This document shows positions 25,176 through 33,794 of a DNA stretch of 64,000 nt, piece by piece; within the stretch, counting starts at the first letter, position 1; every line of letters starts with the position of its first letter. The stretch lies in contig NZ_JAHWGH010000017.1 of assembly GCF_019334305.1 (NCBI RefSeq), positions 62,001-126,000 of the forward strand. The letters run 5' to 3'. The notes beneath the pieces are model-generated. The model had not been told where the DNA came from, ran no database searches, and saw only the letters and a program-made list of their open reading frames with translations. Source of the stretch: Rossellomorea orangium (lineage in GTDB: Bacteria > Bacillota > Bacilli > Bacillales > Bacillaceae_B). The translations under genes and the position numbers were made by a program.

Positions 25176-26657
25176 TTATTCCTGCACCTTGAAGCTTTTA
25201 TCACGTTTCAAAATATAATCGGCTACATTTCTACCGCTGATTGTGACCATCGGTGATCCTCCCCCGGGGTGAGTCGTTCCCCCGACGTAGAAGAGGTGTT
25301 CAATGTCCTTGCTTACGTTTGAAGGACGAAGGAAAGCTTCGGTCATACGGTGGGAAGCGAGACCGTAAAGAGACCCTTTATAGGCAGAGAATTTACGCTT
25401 TATTGAGTTCGGGGTATAGATCCTCTCCACTTCTAAGTAATCACGGATGTTCAGGCCCTTTGTTTCCAAGATATCATAAATCTTGTCTTTATAAGATTGA
25501 ATTTCTTCAGCGCTCATTTCAATTGCAGGGGCATTGATTAGGATAAACAAGTTACTACCCTTGGTTATGGATGGATCAGTTGCTGCCGAATGGCTGATAT
25601 AGATGGTTGGATCACTTGGGAGAGATTTCTCTTTAAAGATTTCATTGAACTCTTTCATGTAATCCTCTGTAAAATACACTTGATGATGATGAACGGATTC
25701 CTGGAAGGTTTTGAGACCTGCCAGAATCACAAAGGCAGAAATGGAAGGTTCATAGGAATCAAGTTTACTGTCGGGATGGCTCGGACGATGTTTCTTATGA
25801 ATAAGGTGCTTCGTAGCCGTGATGAAATCTCCATTCACGATCACATCTTGAGCAGGCATCATTTCGCCGCCCGAGGTAATGACACCGATGGCTTTTTCTC
25901 CCTTCACAATGATTTCCTTCACTCTCACTCCCAAGTGCACTTGTCCCCCAAGCTCTTTAAAGAAGGAATAAAACCCTTCCGCAATCCTCGGATTCCCACC
26001 TTTCGTATAATACACCCCTTCATTCATCTCCAGATGACCGATCAATGAAAAGGTAGCAGGGCATTCGTACGGCGACGAACCAATGTATGTGGCATACCGG
26101 TTGAACACCTTCAACACATCCTCATCCTGAAAGAATCTTCTGTGGAAATGATTCATCTTCTCTAAGGGACGGACCTTCATGAAGCGATAAGTAAGAGACG
26201 GGGAAAGGTAATCTTTCCATGAACTGAAAACACGATGAAAGAAGCCTTTCTCAGCCTGTTTATAGAGCTTTTCAACTTCCTTTAAATACTCTCTGTAATG
26301 AACTGCTCCATATGAATCGATGGCTTCAAGTTCTTTCACCATCTCGTCGGTATCCGCCGATTGATAAAGAATCTTTCCATCTGGAAATATGTTTTTCGTG
26401 TGTTTTATCAGTCTTTCAAACTCGAAATAACGGGACGAGTCCCCCCCTGCATCATTGATCACTGATTGAAAGACATAAGGCATCGTAATAGTATTCGGAC
26501 CGAAGTCAAAGGAATATCCTTCTATGTCAACAGACATCATTTTCCCACCTGGGTGAAGGTTTTCTTCTACAATCGTAACATGATACCCTTTGCTTTGAAG
26601 AGAGATTGCGGCCGATAACCCTCCTAATCCCCCTCCAATGATGATAATATTCTTCAT
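25176..26657 (-). CDS. CrtN/CrtNc-type carotenoid desaturase or oxidase
   Basis: 493-residue FAD-dependent phytoene-desaturase family enzyme. The dinucleotide fold is at the very N-terminus (MKNIIIIGGGLGGLSAAISL, then HVTIVEENLHPGGKM), with FDFGPNTITMPYVFQ next and the C-terminal family motif HLFYVGGTTHPGGGSPMVTISG. It may desaturate or oxidise a C30 carotenoid; the exact position (CrtNa/b/c) needs phylogeny. ATG 26657 overlaps the glycosyltransferase stop as ATGA and has AAAGGAAG upstream; the long upstream frame is part of that gene. It is last gene of the carotenoid operon. Confidence 0.9.
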   Translation of the reverse strand: MKNIIIIGGGLGGLSAAISLQSKGYHVTIVEENLHPGGKMMSVDIEGYSFDFGPNTITMPYVFQSVINDAGGDSSRYFEFERLIKHTKNIFPDGKILYQSADTDEMVKELEAIDSYGAVHYREYLKEVEKLYKQAEKGFFHRVFSSWKDYLSPSLTYRFMKVRPLEKMNHFHRRFFQDEDVLKVFNRYATYIGSSPYECPATFSLIGHLEMNEGVYYTKGGNPRIAEGFYSFFKELGGQVHLGVRVKEIIVKGEKAIGVITSGGEMMPAQDVIVNGDFITATKHLIHKKHRPSHPDSKLDSYEPSISAFVILAGLKTFQESVHHHQVYFTEDYMKEFNEIFKEKSLPSDPTIYISHSAATDPSITKGSNLFILINAPAIEMSAEEIQSYKDKIYDILETKGLNIRDYLEVERIYTPNSIKRKFSAYKGSLYGLASHRMTEAFLRPSNVSKDIEHLFYVGGTTHPGGGSPMVTISGRNVADYILKRDKSFKVQE

Positions 26658-27748
26658 GAGTAGGTTCTTCCTTTCCAAGTGTATCCTTGTTTTTTCAATC
26701 CTCTCATCATTGACGCCCACATGATGACGATAAATGCCAAAGATGCCAAAGGGATCAAGAGAAAATGCCATTTGGATTGATTGGATGCAAGATCAATCAT
26801 GAACGTTTGTAACCAGATCGAAAGTAACGGTATAGAATAGCTCCACTCCCCTTGCACCAAACCAAAAAGAGCCAAAGGCAGTGGGGTTATGTAGAAAATA
26901 GAGTAAAAAAGCGTGAGGAGGACTACCGAGACCGGACTCCTTCCTGTCCCGATGAATATATTCTTCATAAAACCTTCCCAAACCTCCTTGTCCGTATCGT
27001 ACATATGACAGGTCACGTCAAAACTATTATTGACAAGAGTCACCTTCCACCCTTTTTCCTTTACCTTGCGTGAGATATGAACATCTTCCAATAGGGACGA
27101 TTTCACAGCCTCGTGGCCTCCGCAATCATCATAAGCCTCTTTCCTGAAAAACATAAATGCTCCATGAGCCGCTGTAAATGCTCGTTTGGTTGTATGATTA
27201 GACACGAATAGCGGCAGGTGGAAATACACGAGAAAATGCTGAAAAGGCACAAGCATTTTACTAAGGGGGGTCGGTATGGGAAAGCGGGGAAACCCTGTTA
27301 CCAGCCCGGATCCATATCGATTCATCTGATATAATACCTTTTCGATAATGGAAGGAGACACTCTGACATCTGCGTCAAGATAAAGGTAGTATGATCCGGA
27401 AGCATGTCGACTCAATTCCCTGCAGGCATGTACCTTTCCTACCCAGCCTTCAGGAAGGGGTGTTCCGTCGATGATCTTGAAACGGGGATCGCCTTTCGTA
27501 CATTCGATCAGAAGTTCTCTCGTTCGATCCGTCGATCCATCATCCAGCAGAATGAATTCCACAGGTGAATGGGTGATCTCACGTATACTTTCAACGAGGC
27601 CCTTCACATTTCTTTCCTCGTTTCTCATCGGAACCATGACGGTAACCAATTCATTTGTGTTTGATTTATGTGACAACTTCGGTAAAAAAAGAAGGTTGAT
27701 AAACGTAGCCAGCACAAAGAGGAGGGTTATCAGTATAAACAAAATCAT
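26654..27748 (-). CDS. Carotenoid glycosyltransferase-like GT2 (CrtQ-like)
   Basis: 364 residues: N-terminal membrane segment, a GT2 catalytic domain with VMVPMRNEERNVKGLVESI, LLDDGSTDRTREL and YLDADVRV (DxD for UDP-sugar), then LEDVHISRKVKEKGW, and two or three C-terminal membrane segments. This is the layout of staphyloxanthin CrtQ and of glycosyltransferases in the Planococcus/Bacillus C30-carotenoid clusters, which glucosylate the carboxylated carotenoid end. The neighbours (desaturase, acyltransferase, DUF422) support that role. The gene ends in a 4-base overlap with the desaturase. Confidence 0.88.
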   Translation of the reverse strand: MILFILITLLFVLATFINLLFLPKLSHKSNTNELVTVMVPMRNEERNVKGLVESIREITHSPVEFILLDDGSTDRTRELLIECTKGDPRFKIIDGTPLPEGWVGKVHACRELSRHASGSYYLYLDADVRVSPSIIEKVLYQMNRYGSGLVTGFPRFPIPTPLSKMLVPFQHFLVYFHLPLFVSNHTTKRAFTAAHGAFMFFRKEAYDDCGGHEAVKSSLLEDVHISRKVKEKGWKVTLVNNSFDVTCHMYDTDKEVWEGFMKNIFIGTGRSPVSVVLLTLFYSIFYITPLPLALFGLVQGEWSYSIPLLSIWLQTFMIDLASNQSKWHFLLIPLASLAFIVIMWASMMRGLKKQGYTWKGRTYS

Positions 27749-27761
27749 GCCTTCTTCACCT

Positions 27762-28472
27762 CTACTTTCTTCCCTTCCAAAAGCTCAGCCACTCACTATT
27801 GGTCGGAAAACCTTTCAGCATTTGTACAAAACCTGAAATATCTTCTTGAATAATGTCAGCTTTAAGATGATCGATCCTTGTTTCCAAAAGAACTCTAAGC
27901 ATATTTGTACGTTCTTCCCTTGAAGAAGTCTGACCCGTTTCCTCATCGCAGACCCGAATGAATAACTCCGGTCTTTGATCATGACGAAAAGTATAATAAA
28001 ACGTTACCGTGGTGATGGTGATGCCTGGATTTCGTTCGCATAAATAACCCGGTCCGCTCATGAAGGAAATGGGCCGCTTTTCAAGATGCTCTTCCTTCCC
28101 TTGTGGAAAGATCCAGACCGTTTTCTTTTCTTGAAGGCATTTTTCAGCAAACCGTAATGAAGTGACTAAATCTTTGGGCGAATCCGGATTCACTGAGAAT
28201 GCTCCTATTTTGCGAAAAAAAGGGTAATCCTCCATGCCTTTCTGACTCATCATGGCATAGCTGTCTTCCTGGATGACTTTATGATTTAAGTAAAAGACCA
28301 ACAAACCATCCCACCAGCTGGAGTGATTCGCAAGTACCAGATGACCGGAATCGGGCTTAAAAGAAGTTCTCCTGTCATCTATCCATACTCGATAGAAATG
28401 CTTTTTCAGCTGATAGGAAAGATAACCTGAAAACAGCTGTTGGAATCTTTTACTTTTTTTTGGCTCAATCAT
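27762..28472 (-). CDS. PlsC-type acyltransferase (CrtO-like role)
   Basis: 236 residues of the 1-acyl-glycerol-3-phosphate acyltransferase superfamily: block I NHSSWWD (HxxxxD), block III-like FPQGKEEH and PISFMSGPGYL. There is no strong membrane helix besides short hydrophobic patches. In this operon it probably esterifies a fatty acid to the sugar of a glycosylated carotenoid, as CrtO does in staphyloxanthin; general phospholipid synthesis is the alternative. Its ATG overlaps the stop of the DUF422 gene (ATGA), and the glycosyltransferase follows after 13 bases. Confidence 0.85.
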   Translation of the reverse strand: MIEPKKSKRFQQLFSGYLSYQLKKHFYRVWIDDRRTSFKPDSGHLVLANHSSWWDGLLVFYLNHKVIQEDSYAMMSQKGMEDYPFFRKIGAFSVNPDSPKDLVTSLRFAEKCLQEKKTVWIFPQGKEEHLEKRPISFMSGPGYLCERNPGITITTVTFYYTFRHDQRPELFIRVCDEETGQTSSREERTNMLRVLLETRIDHLKADIIQEDISGFVQMLKGFPTNSEWLSFWKGRK

Positions 28473-29236
28473 GCTACCTTCTCCATTCGTGTTCTAATAA
28501 CCAGAGACACCGTGTAAAATACGAAAGTGACCATAACGGCAAGCCATAACCTTTCTACTATTGCCGTTACCACAAACATAAAAATAACCAAGAAATATAA
28601 TCTCCTCATCCTGCCGCTCCATGTAGTAGAATACATTTCCTGCTTGATCAGCACATATAAGATGCATTGTATGAAAAATGAAACGAAAAACCATCCTAAG
28701 AAATTTTGAGTGGGAATATCATAATATAGCCCCCCCTGATCCCATACCCAATATTCGCGTCCTTTATATGCAACAGGGTCGATGATCAAATCCATCGTGA
28801 CAGCTAAAAGTGAGGTAACCGAACTGTATAGTACGCCCCCCATCACCGTTTTTCTTCTACTGAGGAGAAATTCAAAGTGGGACATACTCGTGAATACTAC
28901 CATGACCCAGGCAAAGCCAATTGTCACTGGCACTCCGAACATTTGAATTCCAAAATCTCTTTCATAATGGTAAGACCCGAAGATAAAACCATAATGCACG
29001 CCTAAACTTTCAGCGAGAATCGTAAGGAGCATAATACTTAAGGAAATAATAAGCCCCTGGAAGTCCCTGAACTTCTTGATTGCATAAAGAATGGCCAAAA
29101 ACCCGGCTAAATATAAGAAAACGGCATTTGCCCACTGCAGGGCATCGGGAAGCATGTCCAATGAGACAAGGATGACCCCCACTCCATACCATATTAAGAA
29201 TACAATCCAGATCCAGTCCTGCCACTTCTTAGTCAT
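28469..29236 (-). CDS. Carotenoid biosynthesis membrane protein (DUF422/CruF-like)
   Basis: 255 residues with seven hydrophobic segments. LGVHYGFIFGSYHYERDFG, GVPVTIGFAWVMVVF and MDLIIDPVAYKGREYWVWDQGG..YDIPTQNFLGWF are the DUF422 hallmarks shared with CruF (carotenoid 1',2'-hydratase) and with proteins in bacterial C30/C50 carotenoid clusters. Its exact reaction here is unknown. It is first gene of the four-gene operon (DUF422, acyltransferase, glycosyltransferase, desaturase), transcribed away from the MATE gene. No phytoene or diapophytoene synthase gene is in the operon. Confidence 0.88.
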   Translation of the reverse strand: MTKKWQDWIWIVFLIWYGVGVILVSLDMLPDALQWANAVFLYLAGFLAILYAIKKFRDFQGLIISLSIMLLTILAESLGVHYGFIFGSYHYERDFGIQMFGVPVTIGFAWVMVVFTSMSHFEFLLSRRKTVMGGVLYSSVTSLLAVTMDLIIDPVAYKGREYWVWDQGGLYYDIPTQNFLGWFFVSFFIQCILYVLIKQEMYSTTWSGRMRRLYFLVIFMFVVTAIVERLWLAVMVTFVFYTVSLVIRTRMEKVA

Positions 29237-29389
29237 TTTTCATCTCCCATTCAGTTCGTTTTTATCCAATCAGCGATAAATATCATTGCTTCTTACGCAC
29301 ATTCCACTCTCTATCCCTTTTAAAATATGGTACAGTATGATAGTAATTCATCATGCAGTATCCGTAGAAATTCTGGAGGAGTTCAATAT

Positions 29390-30751
29390 ATGAGAGAAAC
29401 CCATACAATCAAGGAAAAGATTTCACAGCTATCCATCATACTGATTCCCATCCTTGTCACACAGCTCGGCATGTTTGCCATGAATTTCTTCGACACAATC
29501 ATGTCAGGGAAGTATTCTCCCGCAGACCTTGCAGGTGTGGCCATTGGTTCATCCCTTTGGGTACCGGTCTTTACAGGTTTGAGCGGGATTCTCCTTGCCG
29601 TCACCCCCATCGTCGCTCAATTGATCGGAGGAGGGAAAAAGGGGGATGTACCTCATACCGTCCTCCAAGGTGTATATGCAGCTATTGCATTATCCCTGAT
29701 GGTAATGGTGGTGGGAGGATTCATCCTGAACCCTGTGCTCAACGGAATGAACATAGATGATGAAGTACGTATGATTGCAAAGCAGTATCTGATAGCCTTG
29801 TCATTCGGCATGATCCCTCTATTCATCTATAATGTTTTGAGATCATTCATCGATGCACTGGGAATGACGAGGACCACCATGTTTATTACACTCCTTTCAC
29901 TGCCGATCAATGTGATATTTAATTATCTTCTCATTTTCGGTAAGCTTGGATTTCCTCCACTTGGAGGAGTTGGTGCAGGTGTTGCGTCTGCCATTACTTA
30001 CTGGCTCATTACACTCATTGCTTTTTGGGTCGTTCATACGAAAATACCATTTAGCCAATATAATGTTTTCGGTACCATGCACAAGCCTGACATTTCGAAA
30101 TGGAAAGAACTTTTTGTAATCGGGGTACCCATAGGCTTATCGATCTTCTTTGAAGTAAGTATATTTTCGGCTGTTACCTTGTTAATGAGCAATTATGACA
30201 CCTTCGTCATAGCCGCTCACCAGGCAGCCATCAATTTCGCTTCGTTTCTCTACATGATCCCGCTTAGCATTTCTATGGCTTTAACCATCGTTGTAGGGTT
30301 TGAGGTTGGTGCCAACAGGCTTCGGGATGCAAAGGTTTACAGCTGGATGGGTGTCGGCTTCGCTTTGCTCTTGGCCGGCATATATGGTGTAATATTACTC
30401 GTTTTCCGTTCAGAAATTGCTTTCCTGTATTCCGATGATGTGTATGTATTGGAACTAACGGCTCATTTCTTATTGTATGCCGTATTTTTCCAGCTCTCCG
30501 ATGCGATACAAGCCCCTGTACAAGGAGCACTAAGAGGTTATAAAGATGTGAATATCACCTTTATGATGGCCCTCATTTCCTACTGGGTGATTGGCCTGCC
30601 GTTAGGATATTTTCTTGCTAACTACACTGACTTTGGACCCTATGGCTACTGGCTTGGGCTTACATCAGGTTTAACTGCAGGAGCCATTACGTTGTCCGGC
30701 AGGCTCCTATTCATACAGAAAAAGTATAGAAAACAATATGAAAACTTTTGA
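29390..30751 (+). CDS. MATE-family multidrug efflux pump
   Basis: 453 residues, twelve hydrophobic segments in two similar halves. MFAMNFFDTIMSGKYSPADLAGVAIG and the second-half match FVIAAHQAAINFASFLYMIPLSISMA are NorM/MdtK-type signatures. It exports cationic drugs or metabolites in exchange for Na+ or H+; the substrate is unknown. GGAGGA supports ATG 29390; an in-frame codon at 29327 has no ribosome binding site. It is divergent from the carotenoid operon and stands alone with a terminator. Confidence 0.93.
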   Translation: MRETHTIKEKISQLSIILIPILVTQLGMFAMNFFDTIMSGKYSPADLAGVAIGSSLWVPVFTGLSGILLAVTPIVAQLIGGGKKGDVPHTVLQGVYAAIALSLMVMVVGGFILNPVLNGMNIDDEVRMIAKQYLIALSFGMIPLFIYNVLRSFIDALGMTRTTMFITLLSLPINVIFNYLLIFGKLGFPPLGGVGAGVASAITYWLITLIAFWVVHTKIPFSQYNVFGTMHKPDISKWKELFVIGVPIGLSIFFEVSIFSAVTLLMSNYDTFVIAAHQAAINFASFLYMIPLSISMALTIVVGFEVGANRLRDAKVYSWMGVGFALLLAGIYGVILLVFRSEIAFLYSDDVYVLELTAHFLLYAVFFQLSDAIQAPVQGALRGYKDVNITFMMALISYWVIGLPLGYFLANYTDFGPYGYWLGLTSGLTAGAITLSGRLLFIQKKYRKQYENF

Positions 30752-30754
30752 ATG

Positions 30755-30793
30755 AAAGAGCCACGGCCTTATCCACTGCCGTGGCTCTTTATT
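30755..30793. terminator. Bidirectional terminator between MATE and SDR genes
   Basis: AAAGAGCCACGGC pairs with GCCGTGGCTCTTT around CTTATCCACT; A- and T-rich ends suit both convergent genes. Confidence 0.92.
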
Positions 30794-31562
30794 GATGAAA
30801 TACCTTCCCCAGAACATCCTTGCCTCCTGTAACAGGAATGATGGAACCTGTGATGAAATCAGATTCTTCTTGGCACAGGAAGGAAATGACCCTTGCTAGA
30901 TCCTCCCCTGTACCAGGCCTCCCGATTGGAGTGTTTGGATCCTGATGTTCTTTCGCACTGCTGATTTCTCTTTCTTTCCACTCCCCTACGATATCTCCTG
31001 GGCATACCATATTCGCGGTTATCCCATTATGCGCTTCTTCGATTGAAATTGTTTTTGTGAAGGAAGCAAGGCCAGCCTTTGCCGCCGCGAACGCAGAACG
31101 ATAGATCCAGCCCGGTGCTGATTCGACACGGTCATATCCAAATGTGATGATCCTGCCCCATCGCTTTTCCCTCATTTTAGGGATCACTAACCTTGATAAG
31201 TAAAATACACTATTTAAATTCCCATTCACTATGTAATTCCATTCTTCCGGAGAGTAATCGGCAAATGATTTTCTCTCTTTGACATATGGACCTGCGTTAT
31301 GGATTAAGATGTCGACGCTTTCCACCTTTCTCCAGATTTCTTCGGCCATCTGTTCACATTCTTCCGGTACAGAAATATCCCCTTTTATAGGGATGATGGT
31401 ATTCGTATATTGATGGGCTAAGTCAGAAACCAGGTTCTCAACAAATCCATCATTTTTTCTGTAGTTCAGGATAACGGTGTACCCTTTTCGGGAGAACTCT
31501 TCGACCGTTTTCCGCCCGATCCCTTTTGATCCACCCGTTATTAGTACCACTTTTTCTTTCAT
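30789..31562 (-). CDS. Short-chain dehydrogenase/reductase with altered active site
   Basis: 257 residues of the FabG-like SDR superfamily, with TGGSKGIGRKTVEEF (NADPH loop), IHNAGPYV (NAG) and ANMVCPGDIVGE. The usual catalytic Tyr-x3-Lys is Phe-x3-Lys: YRSAFAAAKAGLASF, codon TTC at the tyrosine position. The sequence is clear in the window, so the enzyme may be inactive, use Tyr four residues earlier (YRSA), or have another role. GGAG upstream supports ATG 31562. No fatty-acid or polyketide genes are near, so its substrate is unknown. Confidence 0.88.
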   Translation of the reverse strand: MKEKVVLITGGSKGIGRKTVEEFSRKGYTVILNYRKNDGFVENLVSDLAHQYTNTIIPIKGDISVPEECEQMAEEIWRKVESVDILIHNAGPYVKERKSFADYSPEEWNYIVNGNLNSVFYLSRLVIPKMREKRWGRIITFGYDRVESAPGWIYRSAFAAAKAGLASFTKTISIEEAHNGITANMVCPGDIVGEWKEREISSAKEHQDPNTPIGRPGTGEDLARVISFLCQEESDFITGSIIPVTGGKDVLGKVFHQ

Positions 31563-31675
31563 CAAGCTCAACTCCACGTCCTCGTTATATTTCAATAGTA
31601 AGAAGGATTATGCCGAAATGCAAATGTAAGCTCTTAATTAGTGTATGAATAATCCAATATCGTTATCATTTTGCT

Positions 31676-31809
31676 GAGGAGGCTCGGCCGAACGTCCGTG
31701 GAAAGCGGAGCAGTTCCCTTCACCCTCCTGCACCATAACTTAATTGACAGAGGATCGTAAATCTTAGTTTGTATGCGAATAGCAACAATCTTTGTGAAAA
31801 GAGCCTTTT
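31676..31809 (+). repeat. Interspersed intergenic repeat, copy B
   Basis: Full-length copy from gaggaggctcggccg to agagcctttt, same orientation as 6439-6565. It accounts for most of the 334-base gap between the SDR gene and the CAP-protein gene. Confidence 0.85.
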
Positions 31810-31852
31810 AAAAAGAATCCAGAATATCATTTCATAAATAATGAAAGAATAA

Positions 31853-31880
31853 AAAAAGCAGTCTCTCAATGAGAGACTGC
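31853..31880 (-). terminator. Terminator of the CAP-protein gene
   Basis: GCAGTCTCTCA/TGAGAGACTGC hairpin followed by seven T on the minus strand, 16 bases after the stop at 31897. Confidence 0.92.
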
Positions 31881-31896
31881 TTCGGTGCATAAAGAA

Positions 31897-32673
31897 TTAT
31901 TTACCGATGAATTGTTGAGTCCAGTAGTTACCGTTTTCTACATAACCTACACCGATGTGAGTATAGTTTGAGCTCATGATGTTTTTACGGTGACCTTCAC
32001 TGTTCATCCATGCTTGTACCACTTCTTCAGGAGTCTTTTGACCCATTGCGATGTTTTCACCTGCAGAGCTGTACTCAATGCCAAACTGCTTCATCATGTC
32101 GAATGGAGAACCATACGTAGGGCTTGTGTGAGAGAAGTAGTTGTTTGCTTGCATATCACGAGACTTCTCACGTGCCACTTTGCTTAGTTCTGCATCTACT
32201 TTAAGCGCAGGAAGTCCTTGTTTTGCACGCTCTTGGTTTGTTAACTCTACTACTTGCTGTTCGAACTGGCTTAATTGACCAGACTGTTCCGTAGCTTGTT
32301 CTGATGGTTGCTTCTGCTCATTTGCAGCAGGTGCTGGTGCCGGTGCTTCAGCTTTTGGAGCTTCAGACTTAGGTGCATCCGCCTTTGGTGCTTCCTTAGC
32401 TGGTGCCGGTGCAGCCGCTTCTGCTTTTGGAGCCTGCCCCTTCAATAACTCTTGTACATTAATGTTCTGACCGTTGATTTGATATTTTGATAGAACATCT
32501 TGTACAAATTTATTAAGATCTTCTTGATTTCCATTATATTTAAATGCGTTCGCTTGTTGAACGACCTTATCTGGTGTTGGGCATGGTGCTGCAGCGTCAG
32601 CTTTCCCTGCTGCGAATGGAGTTGCTAATAATGTTAATGCTGTTGCTGTTGAAACCATCATTTTCTTATTCAT
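31897..32673 (-). CDS. Secreted CAP-domain protein (YkwD-like)
   Basis: 258 residues. A signal peptide (MNKKMMVSTATALTLLA..., cleavage after GKADA) is followed by an N-terminal region with one Cys (CPTPDKVVQQANAFKYNG), an Ala/Pro/Lys/Glu linker built from APKA/APKS repeats (about 80-125), and a C-terminal SCP/CAP domain with LTNQERAKQGLPAL, YFSHTSPTYGSPFDMM and GENIAMG...WMNSEGHRKNIM. B. subtilis YkwD is similar. CAP proteins are extracellular; the activity is unclear. AAGGAGGAA lies 11 bases before the ATG. Codon use looks strongly biased, suggesting high expression. Confidence 0.93.
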   Translation of the reverse strand: MNKKMMVSTATALTLLATPFAAGKADAAAPCPTPDKVVQQANAFKYNGNQEDLNKFVQDVLSKYQINGQNINVQELLKGQAPKAEAAAPAPAKEAPKADAPKSEAPKAEAPAPAPAANEQKQPSEQATEQSGQLSQFEQQVVELTNQERAKQGLPALKVDAELSKVAREKSRDMQANNYFSHTSPTYGSPFDMMKQFGIEYSSAGENIAMGQKTPEEVVQAWMNSEGHRKNIMSSNYTHIGVGYVENGNYWTQQFIGK

Positions 32674-32721
32674 AAAAATGAATTCCTCCTTGGTAAATGT
32701 GTTTTTCTTTGCTGCACATTC

Positions 32722-32730
32722 ATCATACCA
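32722..32730 (-). promoter_or_regulatory. Extended -10 promoter of the CAP-protein gene
   Basis: TGGTATGAT on the minus strand (TGn plus TATGAT), 49 bases upstream of the ATG. No clear -35 is seen. Confidence 0.4.
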
Positions 32731-32923
32731 CCCTGTTTTTGTTACATTTACGGGAGAACTTGGTAACTGGGAATCAATTGTTCTATTTTGAAAGACAATT
32801 TTCTATAGTACTATAGTAACCACTGATTCTATCAGGGAGAAAAGCATTCTTATTTGATTTACTTACATTTCCAACAGCTGAATGATTTGGATTCAGCAAC
32901 TAATTATTACCGGTATATGATTC

Positions 32924-32951
32924 TTGACAGGTTTTGAACAGCTTATATAAT
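32924..32951 (+). promoter_or_regulatory. Consensus sigma-A promoter with no plus-strand gene
   Basis: TTGACA, 16 bases, TATAAT: both hexamers are perfect. Transcription would start near 32958 and run into the antisense of the gene at 32992-33351. The only plus-strand frame just after it is 18 codons without a ribosome binding site. GGGTGGATTCACCC (32983-32996) forms a small hairpin without a T-run. The rest of the 318-base gap 32674-32991 shows nothing else. Confidence 0.6.
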
Positions 32952-32991
32952 GTAACGGATATTACAGAAACGTTTCAAAGAATGGGTGGAT

Positions 32992-33351
32992 TCACCCTAA
33001 AGAAAGGTATTCATTACATTTTTTGTCAGAACCGATGATCAAATACCCTTCTACAGTGAATCCCAACCGTGTTAATTGCCTCACCGCTACATTACACTCG
33101 ACTTGATTGCCTCCCATTACAAGAAGAGGTCCTTCAGGAATGTCGCTGAAATATCTTCTAATGTACCCACAGGGCAAGGCAACAACATCATCACAAACTC
33201 CTTTGGAAGAGTCTTGATAATCCCTGACGTCCACTACAATATATCCGGACGTAACTTCTTGAGAAAACCATTGTTTTATTCTTACTGGAAAATAACGATA
33301 GTACATCATATATAAAAATACACTGGCCAGTAATAAGAGAAGAACTAGCAT
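32992..33351 (-). CDS. Membrane-anchored rhodanese-like protein, no catalytic Cys
   Basis: 119 residues: an N-terminal membrane helix (MLVLLLLLASVFLYMMYY), then a rhodanese-like fold: GYIVVDVRDYQDSS matches the first strand and D(V/A)R motif, LPCGYIRRYFSDIP the second, and PLLVMGGNQVECNVAVRQLTRLGF the active-site loop. The catalytic Cys expected after the strand (LLVxC) is not there; the loop reads MGGNQ. So it is probably a binding or scaffolding relative of the sulfurtransferase YqhL type. A perfect promoter faces its 3' end. Confidence 0.65.
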   Translation of the reverse strand: MLVLLLLLASVFLYMMYYRYFPVRIKQWFSQEVTSGYIVVDVRDYQDSSKGVCDDVVALPCGYIRRYFSDIPEGPLLVMGGNQVECNVAVRQLTRLGFTVEGYLIIGSDKKCNEYLSLG

Positions 33352-33436
33352 ATTGGCATCATCCCTTTAAATTAATCTTTCTCCATTATATACCTACACA
33401 GGTATGCAAGAAAGGGAAATGCTCAAATTTTCCTCA

Positions 33437-33730
33437 TTAGGATTCCATCGAGTCTTTATTTAATTGTTCAGCAATCTCTATATGTAGTTCAATCAATCCG
33501 ACTTTATGTTCATTTGAAATGCCGGACTCCGCTACTCTCTTAGTAGCACTATAATATTTATCTTTCCACGATTTACGGATCCGTGGATGGCTATTCGCAT
33601 CTTCAAGTTCACGTTTGATGGCTTCTTTCAATACTTGTTCCGCCGAATTATCATGTTCGGTCAATTTACGGTTATTCCATATCTGCCTATAAGAATTCAG
33701 CAGATCAATGAATACATCCGACATATTCAA
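33437..33730 (-). CDS. Hypothetical protein
   Basis: 97 residues that I do not recognise, mostly charged and predicted helical (MSDVFIDLLNSYRQIWNN, then EQVLKEAIKRELEDANSHPR and EHKVGLIELHIEIAEQL). No signal peptide, membrane segment or motif. It starts at ATG 33730 after AAAGGAT and is divergent from the zinc-ribbon gene. It is likely a real small gene because of its clean ribosome binding site and coding texture. Confidence 0.55.
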   Translation of the reverse strand: MNMSDVFIDLLNSYRQIWNNRKLTEHDNSAEQVLKEAIKRELEDANSHPRIRKSWKDKYYSATKRVAESGISNEHKVGLIELHIEIAEQLNKDSMES

Positions 33731-33794
33731 ACATCCTTTACATAAAAAATTGATTTATTAAGCATACTAGAAAAAAAGAAGAAAGGTGATCCCT

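Noticed and set aside
32981-33037. 18-codon peptide after the perfect promoter at 32924
   Set aside because: No ribosome binding site and very short; the antisense gene explains the sequence.
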